Assembly: GCA_011390065.1 (NCBI GenBank)
Contig: JAABTD010000010.1
Location: 1 to 48,017 of the forward strand
Direction of reading: 5' to 3'
Origin: Desulfobacteraceae bacterium
GTDB lineage: Bacteria > Desulfobacterota > Desulfobacteria > Desulfobacterales > JAABSP01
Length of the DNA: 48,017 nt
The translations under genes were made by a program, and so were the position numbers. The notes beneath the pieces were generated by a model that saw only the letters and a list, made by a program, of their open reading frames with translations, searched no databases and had not been told where the DNA came from. Positions 9,489-18,684 of this stretch are shown piece after piece (the stretch's first letter is position 1; every line of letters begins with the position of its first letter).

Positions 9489-10174
9489 TGTCCGCCGATC
9501 GCATCGGATTGCTGGGCGGCACCTTCAATCCCATCCATCTGGGCCACCTGCGCACCGTTCTGGAAGTGAAGGAGATCTTTGAGCTGAGCCGGATCATCCT
9601 CATCCCGTCGGCCATTCCGCCCCATAAATCAGCCGAGGGAATCGCGGGCGCTGAAGATCGCCTGGAAATGGTCCGGATTGCCGTGGCCGACGTACCCGGC
9701 TTCGAGATCTCCCAGGTGGAATTGGAACGGTCGGGGCCCTCCTATTCGGTGGACACCCTGAACCATTTCCGCTCGGCCCTGCCCAAGGGGGCCCGACTCT
9801 TTTTCATCGTGGGCCTGGACGCGTTTCTGGAGATCGATACCTGGGAGCAATACCCGGCGTTGTTCGAAAAAGCCCCCTTCATCGTCATGGGGCGCCCTGA
9901 GGCGGGAAACCCGGAAGCGCCCGGGGGCCGGCAGGCCATTCAGACATTTCTGTCAGGCAAGGTGTCCGACCGATACGCGTATTTTTCTGCGTCCGGCGCC
10001 CCCCCCCATTTCATTCATCCTGAAAAAAACCCCATTTACACCGCCAATGTCAGCAGCCTCGACATCTCTTCCACCAAGATCCGTCAGTTGCTGGGGCAGG
10101 GACGATCGATTCGTTTCCTGGTCCCCGACGGAGTGGCGCATTATATTCACACCAAAGGACTTTATAGGACATGA
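9488..10174 (+). CDS. nadD: Nicotinate-nucleotide adenylyltransferase
   Basis: IGLLGGTFNPIHLGHLRT; SSTKIRQLL; starts at the proA stop. Confidence 0.95.
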   Translation: MSADRIGLLGGTFNPIHLGHLRTVLEVKEIFELSRIILIPSAIPPHKSAEGIAGAEDRLEMVRIAVADVPGFEISQVELERSGPSYSVDTLNHFRSALPKGARLFFIVGLDAFLEIDTWEQYPALFEKAPFIVMGRPEAGNPEAPGGRQAIQTFLSGKVSDRYAYFSASGAPPHFIHPEKNPIYTANVSSLDISSTKIRQLLGQGRSIRFLVPDGVAHYIHTKGLYRT

Positions 10175-10569
10175 AGGAAAAGGAGAGAAACCTCTCATTG
10201 GAACCGTATCTGACGGCTGTGCTGGCCAAAAAAGCCCGGAACCCGGTAGTGCTCGACCTGCGCGGGTTGACGTCCATCGCCGACGCCTTCATCATCTGCT
10301 CCGGCCGATCCAACCGGCAGGTGATGGCCATTGCCGAACACGTTCAGGCGGCATTGAAAAAGCAGGGGATCCGCCCCTTGAGCGTGGAGGGGAACAAGGA
10401 AGGTCACTGGACCATCCTGGACTACGGCGACGTGGTGATCCATATCTTTTTTGAATCGGTGCGGGAGTTCTACGACCTGGAGGGGCTCTGGATCGACGCC
10501 CGGCGCGTTGGCATCCCGCCGGAACTGCCGGCGGCCGCGGAATCCGCGGCAACAGAAAACGACCGATGA
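10171..10569 (+). CDS. rsfS: Ribosomal silencing factor RsfS
   Basis: VLDLRGLTSIADAFIICSGRSNRQVMAIAEHVQ; EGHWTILDYGDVVIHIFFESVREFYDLEGLW. Confidence 0.95.
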   Translation: MKEKERNLSLEPYLTAVLAKKARNPVVLDLRGLTSIADAFIICSGRSNRQVMAIAEHVQAALKKQGIRPLSVEGNKEGHWTILDYGDVVIHIFFESVREFYDLEGLWIDARRVGIPPELPAAAESAATENDR

Positions 10570-10673
10570 CCAAAACCGGCAATATCGCCATGCTCATCAT
10601 TTTAGACGGTTAGTGAAAGAACCCAACCCGTGGGCAGCGATGTGTCCGCTATCCACTCCTATCGGAGGCATTT
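10566..10673 (+). pseudogene. gpmI: Probable 5' remnant of gpmI (2,3-bisphosphoglycerate-independent phosphoglycerate mutase)
   Basis: ATG at 10566 overlaps the rsfS stop (ATGA) and encodes MTKTGNIAMLIILDG followed by TAG TGA; canonical GpmI N-termini read (L)IILDGWG. Then KNPTRG... and no further recognisable GpmI. Confidence 0.6.
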
Positions 10674-11210
10674 GTGAGCGACGTAAAGAAAGCCTGTGAG
10701 ACCCTAAAAGATTTTGCCACCGGCCGCCATGTGCCGGACATCGGCGCCGAAGGCAACCGCCAGGCGGTGGAACGGTATCTGGTGGCGGAGAAGGGATATG
10801 AAAAAACCGACATGGAGATTGACGTGCCCATGGAACTGACCGTGGCCGGCGAGCCCTATCGCTCCAAGGTGGACTTGGTGGTTCGGGTGGACGGCGTCCC
10901 CTACATGGCCTTCAAGTGCGTCGCAGGCTCCCTGGGTTCCCGGGAACGGGAAATCGCCTCGGGCGCCCGCCTGGTCTTTCCGGATGGACAGATTCCGGTG
11001 GCGGTATCCTCCGACGGGGAAAGCGCCATTGTGCTGGATGCCATTTCCGGAAAAAAACTCGGAGAGGCAATGGCGGCCATCCCCTCCAAAGCGGACGCGC
11101 GAAAGGCTTTGAAATGCTATGAACCCACGCCGATACCCGAAAAGCGGCTCGAGCGGGAAAAACTGGTCTTCCGCACCTACGATCTGGAAAATGTGAACCG
11201 GCAGCTTTAA
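10674..11210 (+). CDS. Stand-alone type I restriction HsdR N-terminal-like (HSDR_N) domain protein
   Basis: GTG start with ATCGGAGG SD; GNRQAVERYLVAEKGYEKTDMEIDVPMELTVAGEPYRSKVDLVVRVDGVPYMAFKCVAGSLGSREREIASGARL resembles HSDR_N nuclease-like domains; no motor domain. Confidence 0.7.
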   Translation: MSDVKKACETLKDFATGRHVPDIGAEGNRQAVERYLVAEKGYEKTDMEIDVPMELTVAGEPYRSKVDLVVRVDGVPYMAFKCVAGSLGSREREIASGARLVFPDGQIPVAVSSDGESAIVLDAISGKKLGEAMAAIPSKADARKALKCYEPTPIPEKRLEREKLVFRTYDLENVNRQL

Positions 11211-12937
11211 CCCCGCTGCGCGGCGGTCGTTCCGGCCGGCCCGGAAGCCCCTTTTGCCGCATGCACCGTCACCTGCGTAAACGGAATCCCCCAACCATAT
11301 CGGTTGCATGCCTCCACGCAGATCCGCTGTATGGCCCGGGTGAGGCGGTTGTAGAAAGGGGCGGCCTTGCCGGTGAAGTCGGCCAGCACGACGATGTCCA
11401 GAGACGAGGCGGCAGCCGATTCGAATTCGGCCCGGACATTCAGGATCTCCTTCCCATATCCCATCTCTTCCAACCGTTCTTTCACCATGGCGCCCATCTT
11501 TTCGGGCGCCTCGTCGACGCAGACGGATTGGTGTTCGTAATCAATGCCGAAGGTCACTTTAAGTCGGAAATTGACCGAAAGGTTGAGGGGGCTTTGTCCG
11601 AGGAAATCAGCGATCTGGTAGGTCTTCTGAGCCCCGCCCCGCTTGACCAGCCGCACCATCTCCGGGGTCTGGACGATCACCTTGCCGAAGGTCCCGTCCT
11701 CCAGAACGACCCAGTCGTCCTCCCGGCATGGAAACCAGGGTTCTTCGCGATGAAAAGGGCGGGACGTCATCTCCATCAGATTCCGGATGGGGAGGCGGAC
11801 CAGTCCCGATTGCAAGACCGGGTTCTCAAGGATGGTGTAGACATTGAGGTTTTTAACCCGCCAGGGGAGGCCGTTGTAGACGATCCGTTCATTTTCTCTG
11901 ACCGCCCCCAGGTTGAGCAGCATCTTGATTTGCTCCCAGTAACGCGGCAGCCCCTGGCGGGCGGTCCACGCGATGCCCAGAAGAAAAATCACGGCAATGG
12001 TCAGGAGCACCCAGTCTCCGGAAACGTAGAGCGCCAGAAGACCGGCGCCGGCCGCCCCAACAAAGGTCAGGACGTGGTAGGTCACGTCGAACAGGCGGAT
12101 ATAAAACGGGCGATCCGGAATGCCGTGAACCGGAGACAACCGGTAGATGAGCCGATGGACCCATCGGAGGAGCAGAAAGACCAGCAGGAAGGCGAAAAAC
12201 GACACCGCCAGATTCCGACCCCGGCTTTTGAAAAAGGCCCGCATCAGATGCTGGGAGGATTCGAACAGGGATCTCTTCTCCTTTTCCTGTTCCTCCAGCC
12301 GGTACCGGGCGATGGTCAACTGGTTGAGGACATGCTGTTTCCTGCTTTTCCATACTTTGGAAAGCGCCGACAACTGCGCCTTAAGGGCGTCTTCATCGGC
12401 TTTCTTATCCAGCGTCTCGATGTTTTCGAGGGCCTTTTCGATGATCGCCAGCCGCCCTTCCTGAGCCGCCATCTCCCGGCGGAGCTTTTCCACCTGACGG
12501 GGGCGTTCGGTCATGCTCTTGAGTTCCTGGATCACGGGATTTATCAGCATGTGGAGTTCTTGCTTCCAGTCGAAATCCCGGGAGGGCTTTTCTTCAAAGG
12601 CCGCCATATCGACGCCGGTGGCGATGGTTTCAAAATCCTGCGCCATGCTTTCAATCCGGTCGCTGATCTGCTGAATCTCTTCTCCGATCCGGGATTGCTG
12701 GTCAGGCGTCCGGGCTGCAGTGTATTCCCGCTCCAGGGCTTCCAGATCCGACTCGAACTGGCGGATCGTTGCGAGGATGGTGCGCAGGGCGTCCAGGGCG
12801 GACCGGTCGGTCCTCTGGGATTCGGCCTCAACGGGAAGGGGCTCCGGCGGTGTTTCCTGGGCGCCGACGGAGAGAAAACCGACCATCGCGACGGCGGCGG
12901 TGATCAGGCAGACCAGCAGGCATCGGGCAGACGTCAT
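11207..12937 (-). CDS. MscS-family mechanosensitive ion channel with N-terminal signal peptide and coiled-coil periplasmic region
   Basis: 576 aa; hydrophobic N-terminus, long heptad-rich region, several TM segments, C-terminal VVLEDGTFGKVIVQTPEMVRL...NFRLKVTFGIDYEHQ. Convergent with the upstream gene, stops overlapping in TTAA. Confidence 0.8.
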   Translation of the reverse strand: MTSARCLLVCLITAAVAMVGFLSVGAQETPPEPLPVEAESQRTDRSALDALRTILATIRQFESDLEALEREYTAARTPDQQSRIGEEIQQISDRIESMAQDFETIATGVDMAAFEEKPSRDFDWKQELHMLINPVIQELKSMTERPRQVEKLRREMAAQEGRLAIIEKALENIETLDKKADEDALKAQLSALSKVWKSRKQHVLNQLTIARYRLEEQEKEKRSLFESSQHLMRAFFKSRGRNLAVSFFAFLLVFLLLRWVHRLIYRLSPVHGIPDRPFYIRLFDVTYHVLTFVGAAGAGLLALYVSGDWVLLTIAVIFLLGIAWTARQGLPRYWEQIKMLLNLGAVRENERIVYNGLPWRVKNLNVYTILENPVLQSGLVRLPIRNLMEMTSRPFHREEPWFPCREDDWVVLEDGTFGKVIVQTPEMVRLVKRGGAQKTYQIADFLGQSPLNLSVNFRLKVTFGIDYEHQSVCVDEAPEKMGAMVKERLEEMGYGKEILNVRAEFESAAASSLDIVVLADFTGKAAPFYNRLTRAIQRICVEACNRYGWGIPFTQVTVHAAKGASGPAGTTAAQRG

Positions 12938-13089
12938 TTAAAGTTCCTTTCGCGTCGGAAAATCGATAAAGACAAGCTTACGGCGGTCCGGTTTTAGTGT
13001 CAAATAAATATACGGCAATCGGGGTGTGAAAAATATCCTCGATAGCGCGTTTTCACCCGACGGCGCGGCCCATTCTTGAAGCTTACCTT

Positions 13090-13118
13090 TTGACAGGGCC
13101 ATCCAGGGGTGCTATGGT
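13090..13118 (+). promoter_or_regulatory. Putative sigma70-type promoter for the chemosensory operon
   Basis: TTGACA (13090-13095), 17 nt, TATGGT (13113-13118), 66 nt upstream of the STAS gene. Confidence 0.6.
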
Positions 13119-13183
13119 AATTTTTGCCAATTTTAGAGCGATTTAAACATGCTGACCGTTCAACCTGAATCCAGGGAGACCCC

Positions 13184-13480
13184 ATGACCACGGAAACCGA
13201 TTTGCCGGCGGGACTGGTGAAGGCGGTGGGTTCGTTTACCATCTATGAGACGGCGGCTCTCCGGGAAGCCATGGTTTCGGCCTTCGACGGTCCGGAAGGG
13301 CTGATCCTCGATCTGGGCGGGGTGACCGAATGCGACGCCGCCGGGGTCCAGCTCATCTGTTCCGCCCGGCTCACCGCCCGGAAGACGGGAAAAACATTTC
13401 ATGTTCAGGCTGTCTCCAACGCTGTTGTCCAGGCCATGGAAGGCGTGGGGCTGGACCCTTTCGATATCTTGAACCCCTAG
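13184..13480 (+). CDS. STAS-domain protein (anti-sigma factor antagonist-like)
   Basis: FTIYETAALREAMVSAFDGPEGLILDLGGVTECDAAGVQLICSARLTARKTGKTFHVQAVSNAVVQAMEGVGL. Confidence 0.85.
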   Translation: MTTETDLPAGLVKAVGSFTIYETAALREAMVSAFDGPEGLILDLGGVTECDAAGVQLICSARLTARKTGKTFHVQAVSNAVVQAMEGVGLDPFDILNP

Positions 13481-13522
13481 CCCAAGGAGCGGGCCGTCCC
13501 CCGACGCCCGAGGAGCCGCAGT

Positions 13523-15556
13523 ATGGACAACCATAAAATGGTTTACCGGGAGGAAGCCTTCGAGCTGCTGGTGGATCTGGAGACCGCCCTTCTGGAACTG
13601 GAGGAAACCCCGGAGGATGAAGAGCTGATCGGACGGGTGTTCCGATCCCTCCACACCATCAAGGGCTCGGGCGCCATGTTCGGCTACGAAGATGTGGCGG
13701 CCTTCACCCATGAAATCGAGGCGGTCTATGAGCAGGTCCGGGACGGCCGGCTCACTGTCGCCAGGGACCTGGTGAGCCTGTCGCTGTCGGCCTGCGATCT
13801 GATCCGGAAGATGGTGGCGGAAGAGGACCTCGACACCACCCATGCCGCGGAGATGATGGGCCGGTTCCGGGAGTTCCTCCCGGAAGGCGCGGCAACGGAT
13901 CGTCCCGGGGACGCCGCCGCACCCTTCACGCCCCTCCGGACCCGAACCTATCGCATCCGGTTTCATCCCCATCCCGGCCTGTTCGCCGCCGGCGCCAATC
14001 CGGCCCTGATCATCGACGAGATCCGGGGCCTGGGGGACTGCGAGGTGGTGGCTCATTTCCAGGATGTTCCGCCCCTCGATGAACTCGATCCAGAGGCGTG
14101 CCGCCTCAGTTGGGACCTGATTCTCCAGACCGATAGAGGAGAAAACGCCATCCGGGACGCCTTCATCTTCGTGGCGGATACCAGTGATCTGGAGATCCAG
14201 GCAATGGACGCCGGGCCGAATCCGAAGGACGGGCCGACCGATTTCCGCCGCATCGGCGAGATCCTGCTGGAGCGGGGGGACATCACCCCCGAAGCGCTGG
14301 ACGATGCCCTCTCCGAGCAGGCCCGGGAACTGGCTGTGGACCGGCGGGCCGAGCGCAGGATCTCGGAAATAGGGGTGGTTTCCAGCATCCGGGTGCCCGC
14401 CGACAAACTCGACACCCTGGTCAACCTGGTGGGGGAACTGGTGACGGTGCAGGCCAATCTGAGCCGCAAGGGCGGCATGTCCGATGATCCTGAACTCCTG
14501 GCCATCTCCGAGGAGGTGGAGCGCCTCATCACCTCGCTGCGGGAAAACGCCATGAGCCTTCGCATGCTCCCCATCGGCTCCACCTTTCAGAAGTTCCGCC
14601 GACTGGTTCGGGATTTGGCGGAAGAGCTGGGCAAGGAAGCGGCCATGACCACCTCCGGGGCCGACACCGAGCTGGACAAGACGGTGATCGATCAGTTGAA
14701 CGATCCCCTGGTCCACATCATCAGGAATGAAATCGATCACGGCATCGAGCCGCCCCATGTGCGGGAGGCCCTGGGAAAACCCCGCCAGGGGACAATTCAT
14801 CTGTCGGCAGCCCATTCCGGGGCCAAGGTGCTGATCCGGATTTCAGGAGACGGCGCCGGCCTGGATACCGATGCGATACGCGCCCGGGCCATCGAAAGAA
14901 ACCTGATCCCGCCCGACATGGAACTGGAAGAGGACGAACTCCATAACCTCATTTTTTCCCCGGGGTTCAGCACGGCCAAGCGCGTCACCGACGTCTCGGG
15001 CCGCGGCGTGGGCATGGACGTGGTCAAGCGCCGTATTGAAGCGCTTCATGGCAAAGTGGAAATCGAGAGCCGACGGGGCCAAGGCGCCGCCATTACCCTC
15101 TCGCTGCCCTTGACGCTGGCCATCATCGACGGCCTGCTGGTCCGGATCGGGACCACCCATTTCGTCCTGCCCCTGTCGGCGGTGGAGGAATGCCTGGAAT
15201 TGAATCGGGAGGAAGCGAACCAGTCCCGGGACCGGGGCATGATGCGTTACCGGGATCGGATGATCATTTACCTGGGCCTGCGGGAGTTTTTCGGCATCGA
15301 CGGAGAACCGCCGGCCATCGAACGGGTGGTGGTCTCGGATATCGGGGGAGAAAAGATCGGTTTCGGGCTGGATCAGGTCATCGGCCATCACCAGACGGTG
15401 ATCAAGCCCCTGGGAAGGATCTATCGGGACATCCAGGGCGTCTCCGGCGCCACCATTCTGGGAGACGGCTCTGTGTCGTTGATTCTGGACGTGCATCAGA
15501 TATTTCAATCCATGGAAGGGCAGGGCGGAAAGGAAGACAGCGCTGAAAAACATTGA
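13523..15556 (+). CDS. cheA: Chemotaxis histidine kinase CheA
   Basis: P1 phosphosite LHTIKGSGAMFGYEDVAAFTHEIE; P3/P4 VNLVGELVTVQANL, NEIDHGIEPPHVREALGKPRQGTI, FSTAKRVTDVSGRGVGMDVVKRRIEALHGKVEIES; CheW-like P5. Confidence 0.96.
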   Translation: MDNHKMVYREEAFELLVDLETALLELEETPEDEELIGRVFRSLHTIKGSGAMFGYEDVAAFTHEIEAVYEQVRDGRLTVARDLVSLSLSACDLIRKMVAEEDLDTTHAAEMMGRFREFLPEGAATDRPGDAAAPFTPLRTRTYRIRFHPHPGLFAAGANPALIIDEIRGLGDCEVVAHFQDVPPLDELDPEACRLSWDLILQTDRGENAIRDAFIFVADTSDLEIQAMDAGPNPKDGPTDFRRIGEILLERGDITPEALDDALSEQARELAVDRRAERRISEIGVVSSIRVPADKLDTLVNLVGELVTVQANLSRKGGMSDDPELLAISEEVERLITSLRENAMSLRMLPIGSTFQKFRRLVRDLAEELGKEAAMTTSGADTELDKTVIDQLNDPLVHIIRNEIDHGIEPPHVREALGKPRQGTIHLSAAHSGAKVLIRISGDGAGLDTDAIRARAIERNLIPPDMELEEDELHNLIFSPGFSTAKRVTDVSGRGVGMDVVKRRIEALHGKVEIESRRGQGAAITLSLPLTLAIIDGLLVRIGTTHFVLPLSAVEECLELNREEANQSRDRGMMRYRDRMIIYLGLREFFGIDGEPPAIERVVVSDIGGEKIGFGLDQVIGHHQTVIKPLGRIYRDIQGVSGATILGDGSVSLILDVHQIFQSMEGQGGKEDSAEKH

Positions 15557-15589
15557 CCTGAGAAAGATACAACATGAGGAGTGTTTGCC

Positions 15590-16162
15590 ATGAAAGAGAC
15601 CGATGCAGTGGAAACCGGCCAGTACCTGACTTTTAAAATCGGCGAGGAGATATTTGCCCTGGAGGTGTCTCAGGTGCGGGAGGTGCTGGACATGAGCCGC
15701 ATCACCCGGGTGCCCAGGGCGCCTGATTTCATGCGGGGGGTGATCAACGTTCGGGGGAGCGTGGTGCCGGTGGTGGATCTGCGGTTGAAATTCGGTTTGA
15801 CTCGGACCGAAAGCACCGTGGACACCCGTATTGTGGTGATGGAGATCAATCTGGACGGGGAATCCACTGTTCTGGGCGCCCTGGCCGATTCAGTGGACGA
15901 GGTCATCGAGCTGGAACCGGCCCACATCGAAAACCCGCCCCGGATCGGCATGCGATGGCGGACCGAGTTCATCAAAGGGATCGGCAAACGGGACGACAAG
16001 TTCATCATCCTCCTGGATATCGATCGCGTTTTTTCCACGGATGAGCTGGCCCTGGTCGCCGATGTGGAGTCCGCCGGCGCCGACATCGACCTGGAAGCGC
16101 CGTCCGAGTTTCAGCCGCAGCCCCATCAGCACAAGGGGGCGGCCGAGATGATCGACAGATGA
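15590..16162 (+). CDS. cheW: CheW coupling protein (first copy)
   Basis: YLTFKIGEEIFALEVSQVREVLDMSRITRVPRAPDFMRGVINVRGSVVPVVDLRLKFG. Confidence 0.95.
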   Translation: MKETDAVETGQYLTFKIGEEIFALEVSQVREVLDMSRITRVPRAPDFMRGVINVRGSVVPVVDLRLKFGLTRTESTVDTRIVVMEINLDGESTVLGALADSVDEVIELEPAHIENPPRIGMRWRTEFIKGIGKRDDKFIILLDIDRVFSTDELALVADVESAGADIDLEAPSEFQPQPHQHKGAAEMIDR

Positions 16163-17037
16163 CGCCCTCGCCCGACCACCACCGCTCGCCGGTTCACGGA
16201 TACCGTCCCATGACCGGTCGGACCTTTTCCCGCTTCAGCAGTTTCATCAAAAATGAGCTGGGGATCAACATCACCGACGGCAAGCGGACGATGCTCCAGG
16301 CCCGACTCCAGAAACGGATGCGAACCTTGGGGCTTTCCTCTTTCGACGACTATTGCGAGTATGTGTTCAGCGACAGGGGACGCGAGACCGAATTGTTGCA
16401 CATGATCGATGTGATCACCACCAACAAGACGGATTTTTTTAGGGAATCCAAGCATTTCGACTACCTGACCCAGACGCTGCTGCCGGAGATGGTCCGCGCC
16501 GGCGGGACCGGGGTTCGCCGGCGCGCGGCCTTCTGGAGCGCCGGATGTTCCACCGGGGAGGAACCCTACACCCTGGCCATGGTTCTGTCGGATTTCGCGG
16601 CCCGTCAGCCCGACTTCGGGTTCTCCATCCTGGCCACGGATATTTCCGGCGAAGTATTGAAAAAAGCGGCCCTCGGCATTTATGATCACGAAAAAATCGC
16701 CCCGGTGCCCATGCCCATGCGAAAAAAATACCTGCTGCGCAGCAGGGATCGGTCGCGCAACATCGTCCGGATCGCGCCGGAAATCCGGTCCAATGTGACG
16801 TTCCGGCGGCTCAATCTCATGGAGAGCGATTTTCGGTTCCGGGAGTCCTTCGACGTCATTTTTTTCCGGAACGTCATTATCTATTTCGACCGGTCCACTC
16901 AGGAGCGAGTGCTCAACAGCATCTGCCGCTGCCTGAAACCGGAAGGCGCTCTTTTTCTGGGCCATTCCGAGACCTTGAACGGATTGAATGTGCCGCTGAA
17001 ATCCATTGTTTCCACGGTCTACCGGAAAACCGTTTAA
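16159..17037 (+). CDS. cheR: Chemoreceptor methyltransferase CheR
   Basis: FWSAGCSTGEEPYTLAMVL; FRRLNLMESDFRFRESFDVIFFRNVIIYFDRSTQERVLNSICRCLKPEGALFLGHSETL. Confidence 0.95.
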   Translation: MTPSPDHHRSPVHGYRPMTGRTFSRFSSFIKNELGINITDGKRTMLQARLQKRMRTLGLSSFDDYCEYVFSDRGRETELLHMIDVITTNKTDFFRESKHFDYLTQTLLPEMVRAGGTGVRRRAAFWSAGCSTGEEPYTLAMVLSDFAARQPDFGFSILATDISGEVLKKAALGIYDHEKIAPVPMPMRKKYLLRSRDRSRNIVRIAPEIRSNVTFRRLNLMESDFRFRESFDVIFFRNVIIYFDRSTQERVLNSICRCLKPEGALFLGHSETLNGLNVPLKSIVSTVYRKTV

Positions 17038-17053
17038 CGGAGATCCCCGAAAA

Positions 17054-17623
17054 TTGGAAAATATCTACCTGAAGCCCGGCGATATGGTCGTCCGGAATGA
17101 TCCCGTGAAAATCACCACTGTTCTGGGCTCCTGCATCGCCCTGACCCTGTTCGCGTCGCGACTCCGGATGGGGGCGATCTGCCACGCCCTGTTGCCGGCC
17201 TGCAATGAGATGCCCGCTTGCCGGGATCGGCGCCGGAACCCTTACAAGTATGTCGACTGCGTCATTCCGGAGATGGTCCAGGCCCTGTTGTCCAGCGGCG
17301 CGACGCTTCGGGACCTCGAGGTCAAGCTGTTTGGCGGCGCCGACATGTTTTCTCCCGGCCGGCGCAACGGATTTCTGTCGGTGGGGGGCCAGAACATCGC
17401 CGCGGCCGTCCATGCCGTGGCGGCCTGCGATCTTCGGATCAAACTCAAAGACGTGGGAAGCAATCATGGCCGAAAGATTTATTTCTTTCCCCACACCGGC
17501 GAGGTCTGGATGAAGCGCCTCGGCCTCAGCCGGCGTCCGGAACCGGACGCATCCCGAGCGGTCCGGCTCGATCGGATGACGGGGCAGACGATCAACCCGC
17601 GCACCCCTATAAGGAGCGGATGA
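17054..17623 (+). CDS. cheD: Chemoreceptor glutamine deamidase CheD
   Basis: [59 protein letters not shown] start at 17054 preferred over the ATG at 17006, which lies inside cheR. Confidence 0.9.
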   Translation: MENIYLKPGDMVVRNDPVKITTVLGSCIALTLFASRLRMGAICHALLPACNEMPACRDRRRNPYKYVDCVIPEMVQALLSSGATLRDLEVKLFGGADMFSPGRRNGFLSVGGQNIAAAVHAVAACDLRIKLKDVGSNHGRKIYFFPHTGEVWMKRLGLSRRPEPDASRAVRLDRMTGQTINPRTPIRSG

Positions 17624-18684
17624 AAAAGAAAATCAAAATACTCGTGGTGGACGACTCCGCTGTTGTCCGTCAGACCCTCAAAGAGATCCTCAATTCCGAC
17701 CCCGGGATCGAGGTCATGGGTGTGGCGTCCGACCCGTTCATCGCGGCCCAGAAGATCCGCCGGGAGATCCCCGATGTGATCACCCTGGATGTGGAAATGC
17801 CCCGGATGGATGGGATCACCTTTCTCCGCAAGATCATGACCCAGCACCCCATCCCTGTGGTCATCTGTTCCAGTCTGACGCCCCGGGGTTCCGACACCGC
17901 CATGAAGGCTCTGGAATACGGGGCCGTGGAGATTGTCGAAAAACCGAGGCTGGGGACCAAACGGTTTCTGGAGGAATCCCGGGTGCGGATCTGCGATGTG
18001 GTGAAGGCCGCGGCCCTGGCCAGACGCAAGCCGGTGAGCAAGATCCATGCGGTGGAGCCGAAACTGACCGCCGACGCCGTCATCCCGGCGTCGACGTCCC
18101 GGGCCATGGTGCAGACCACCGAAAAAGTCGTGGTGGTGGGGGCGTCCACCGGCGGCACCGAAGCCCTCCGGATTTTTCTGGAGGCGCTCCCCCTGGACGC
18201 GCCGGGAATCGTCATCGTCCAGCACATGCCGGAGCAGTTCACCGCCGCCTTTGCCCGGCGGCTCGACACGCTCTGCCGGGTCTCCGTCAAGGAGGCGGCG
18301 AACAACGATACGGTGCTCCGGGGGCGCGCCCTGATCGCCCCCGGCAACCGCCATACCCTTCTGAAGCGCAGCGGCGCCCGGTACTACGTCGAGGTCCGGG
18401 ACGGGCCCCTTGTCTGCCGCCATCGCCCCTCGGTGGATGTGCTCTTCCGGTCGGCGTCCCGATACGCCGGTCGGAACGCGGTGGGGATCATCATGACCGG
18501 CATGGGAGACGACGGCGCCCGGGGCATGCGGGAGATGAAGGACGCCGGCGGCGTCACCCTGGCCCAGGACGAGGCCACCTCCGTGGTTTACGGCATGCCC
18601 CACGAAGCGGTCAAACTCGGCGGAGTGGATAAGATCCTCCCCCTGGAGGGGTTGGCGGCGGCGGCGATGCGGGCGTGCGGATGA
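17620..18684 (+). CDS. cheB: Protein-glutamate methylesterase/deamidase CheB
   Basis: Receiver ([18 protein letters not shown]...[17 protein letters not shown]) plus esterase domain ([56 protein letters not shown]). Confidence 0.96.
   Translation: MKKKIKILVVDDSAVVRQTLKEILNSDPGIEVMGVASDPFIAAQKIRREIPDVITLDVEMPRMDGITFLRKIMTQHPIPVVICSSLTPRGSDTAMKALEYGAVEIVEKPRLGTKRFLEESRVRICDVVKAAALARRKPVSKIHAVEPKLTADAVIPASTSRAMVQTTEKVVVVGASTGGTEALRIFLEALPLDAPGIVIVQHMPEQFTAAFARRLDTLCRVSVKEAANNDTVLRGRALIAPGNRHTLLKRSGARYYVEVRDGPLVCRHRPSVDVLFRSASRYAGRNAVGIIMTGMGDDGARGMREMKDAGGVTLAQDEATSVVYGMPHEAVKLGGVDKILPLEGLAAAAMRACG

Noticed and set aside
10611-10616. TAG-TGA as tandem recoding (pyrrolysine plus selenocysteine) in gpmI
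   Set aside because: Two different recoding events in adjacent codons are very unlikely, and no gpmI body follows; decay is simpler.
10674-11210. Restriction-modification pairing of the HsdR_N-like protein with the C5 methyltransferase at 26409
   Set aside because: They lie ~15 kb apart, belong to different system types (type I R-subunit domain versus C5 MTase), and nothing links them.
11261-12997. 578-aa plus-strand ORF
   Set aside because: Antisense to the MscS-like gene; the minus-strand frame has a signal peptide, TM segments and MscS motifs, while this one is low-complexity H/D/G/R/P-rich.
13160-14815. 551-aa minus-strand ORF
   Set aside because: Antisense shadow of cheA; no recognisable domain.
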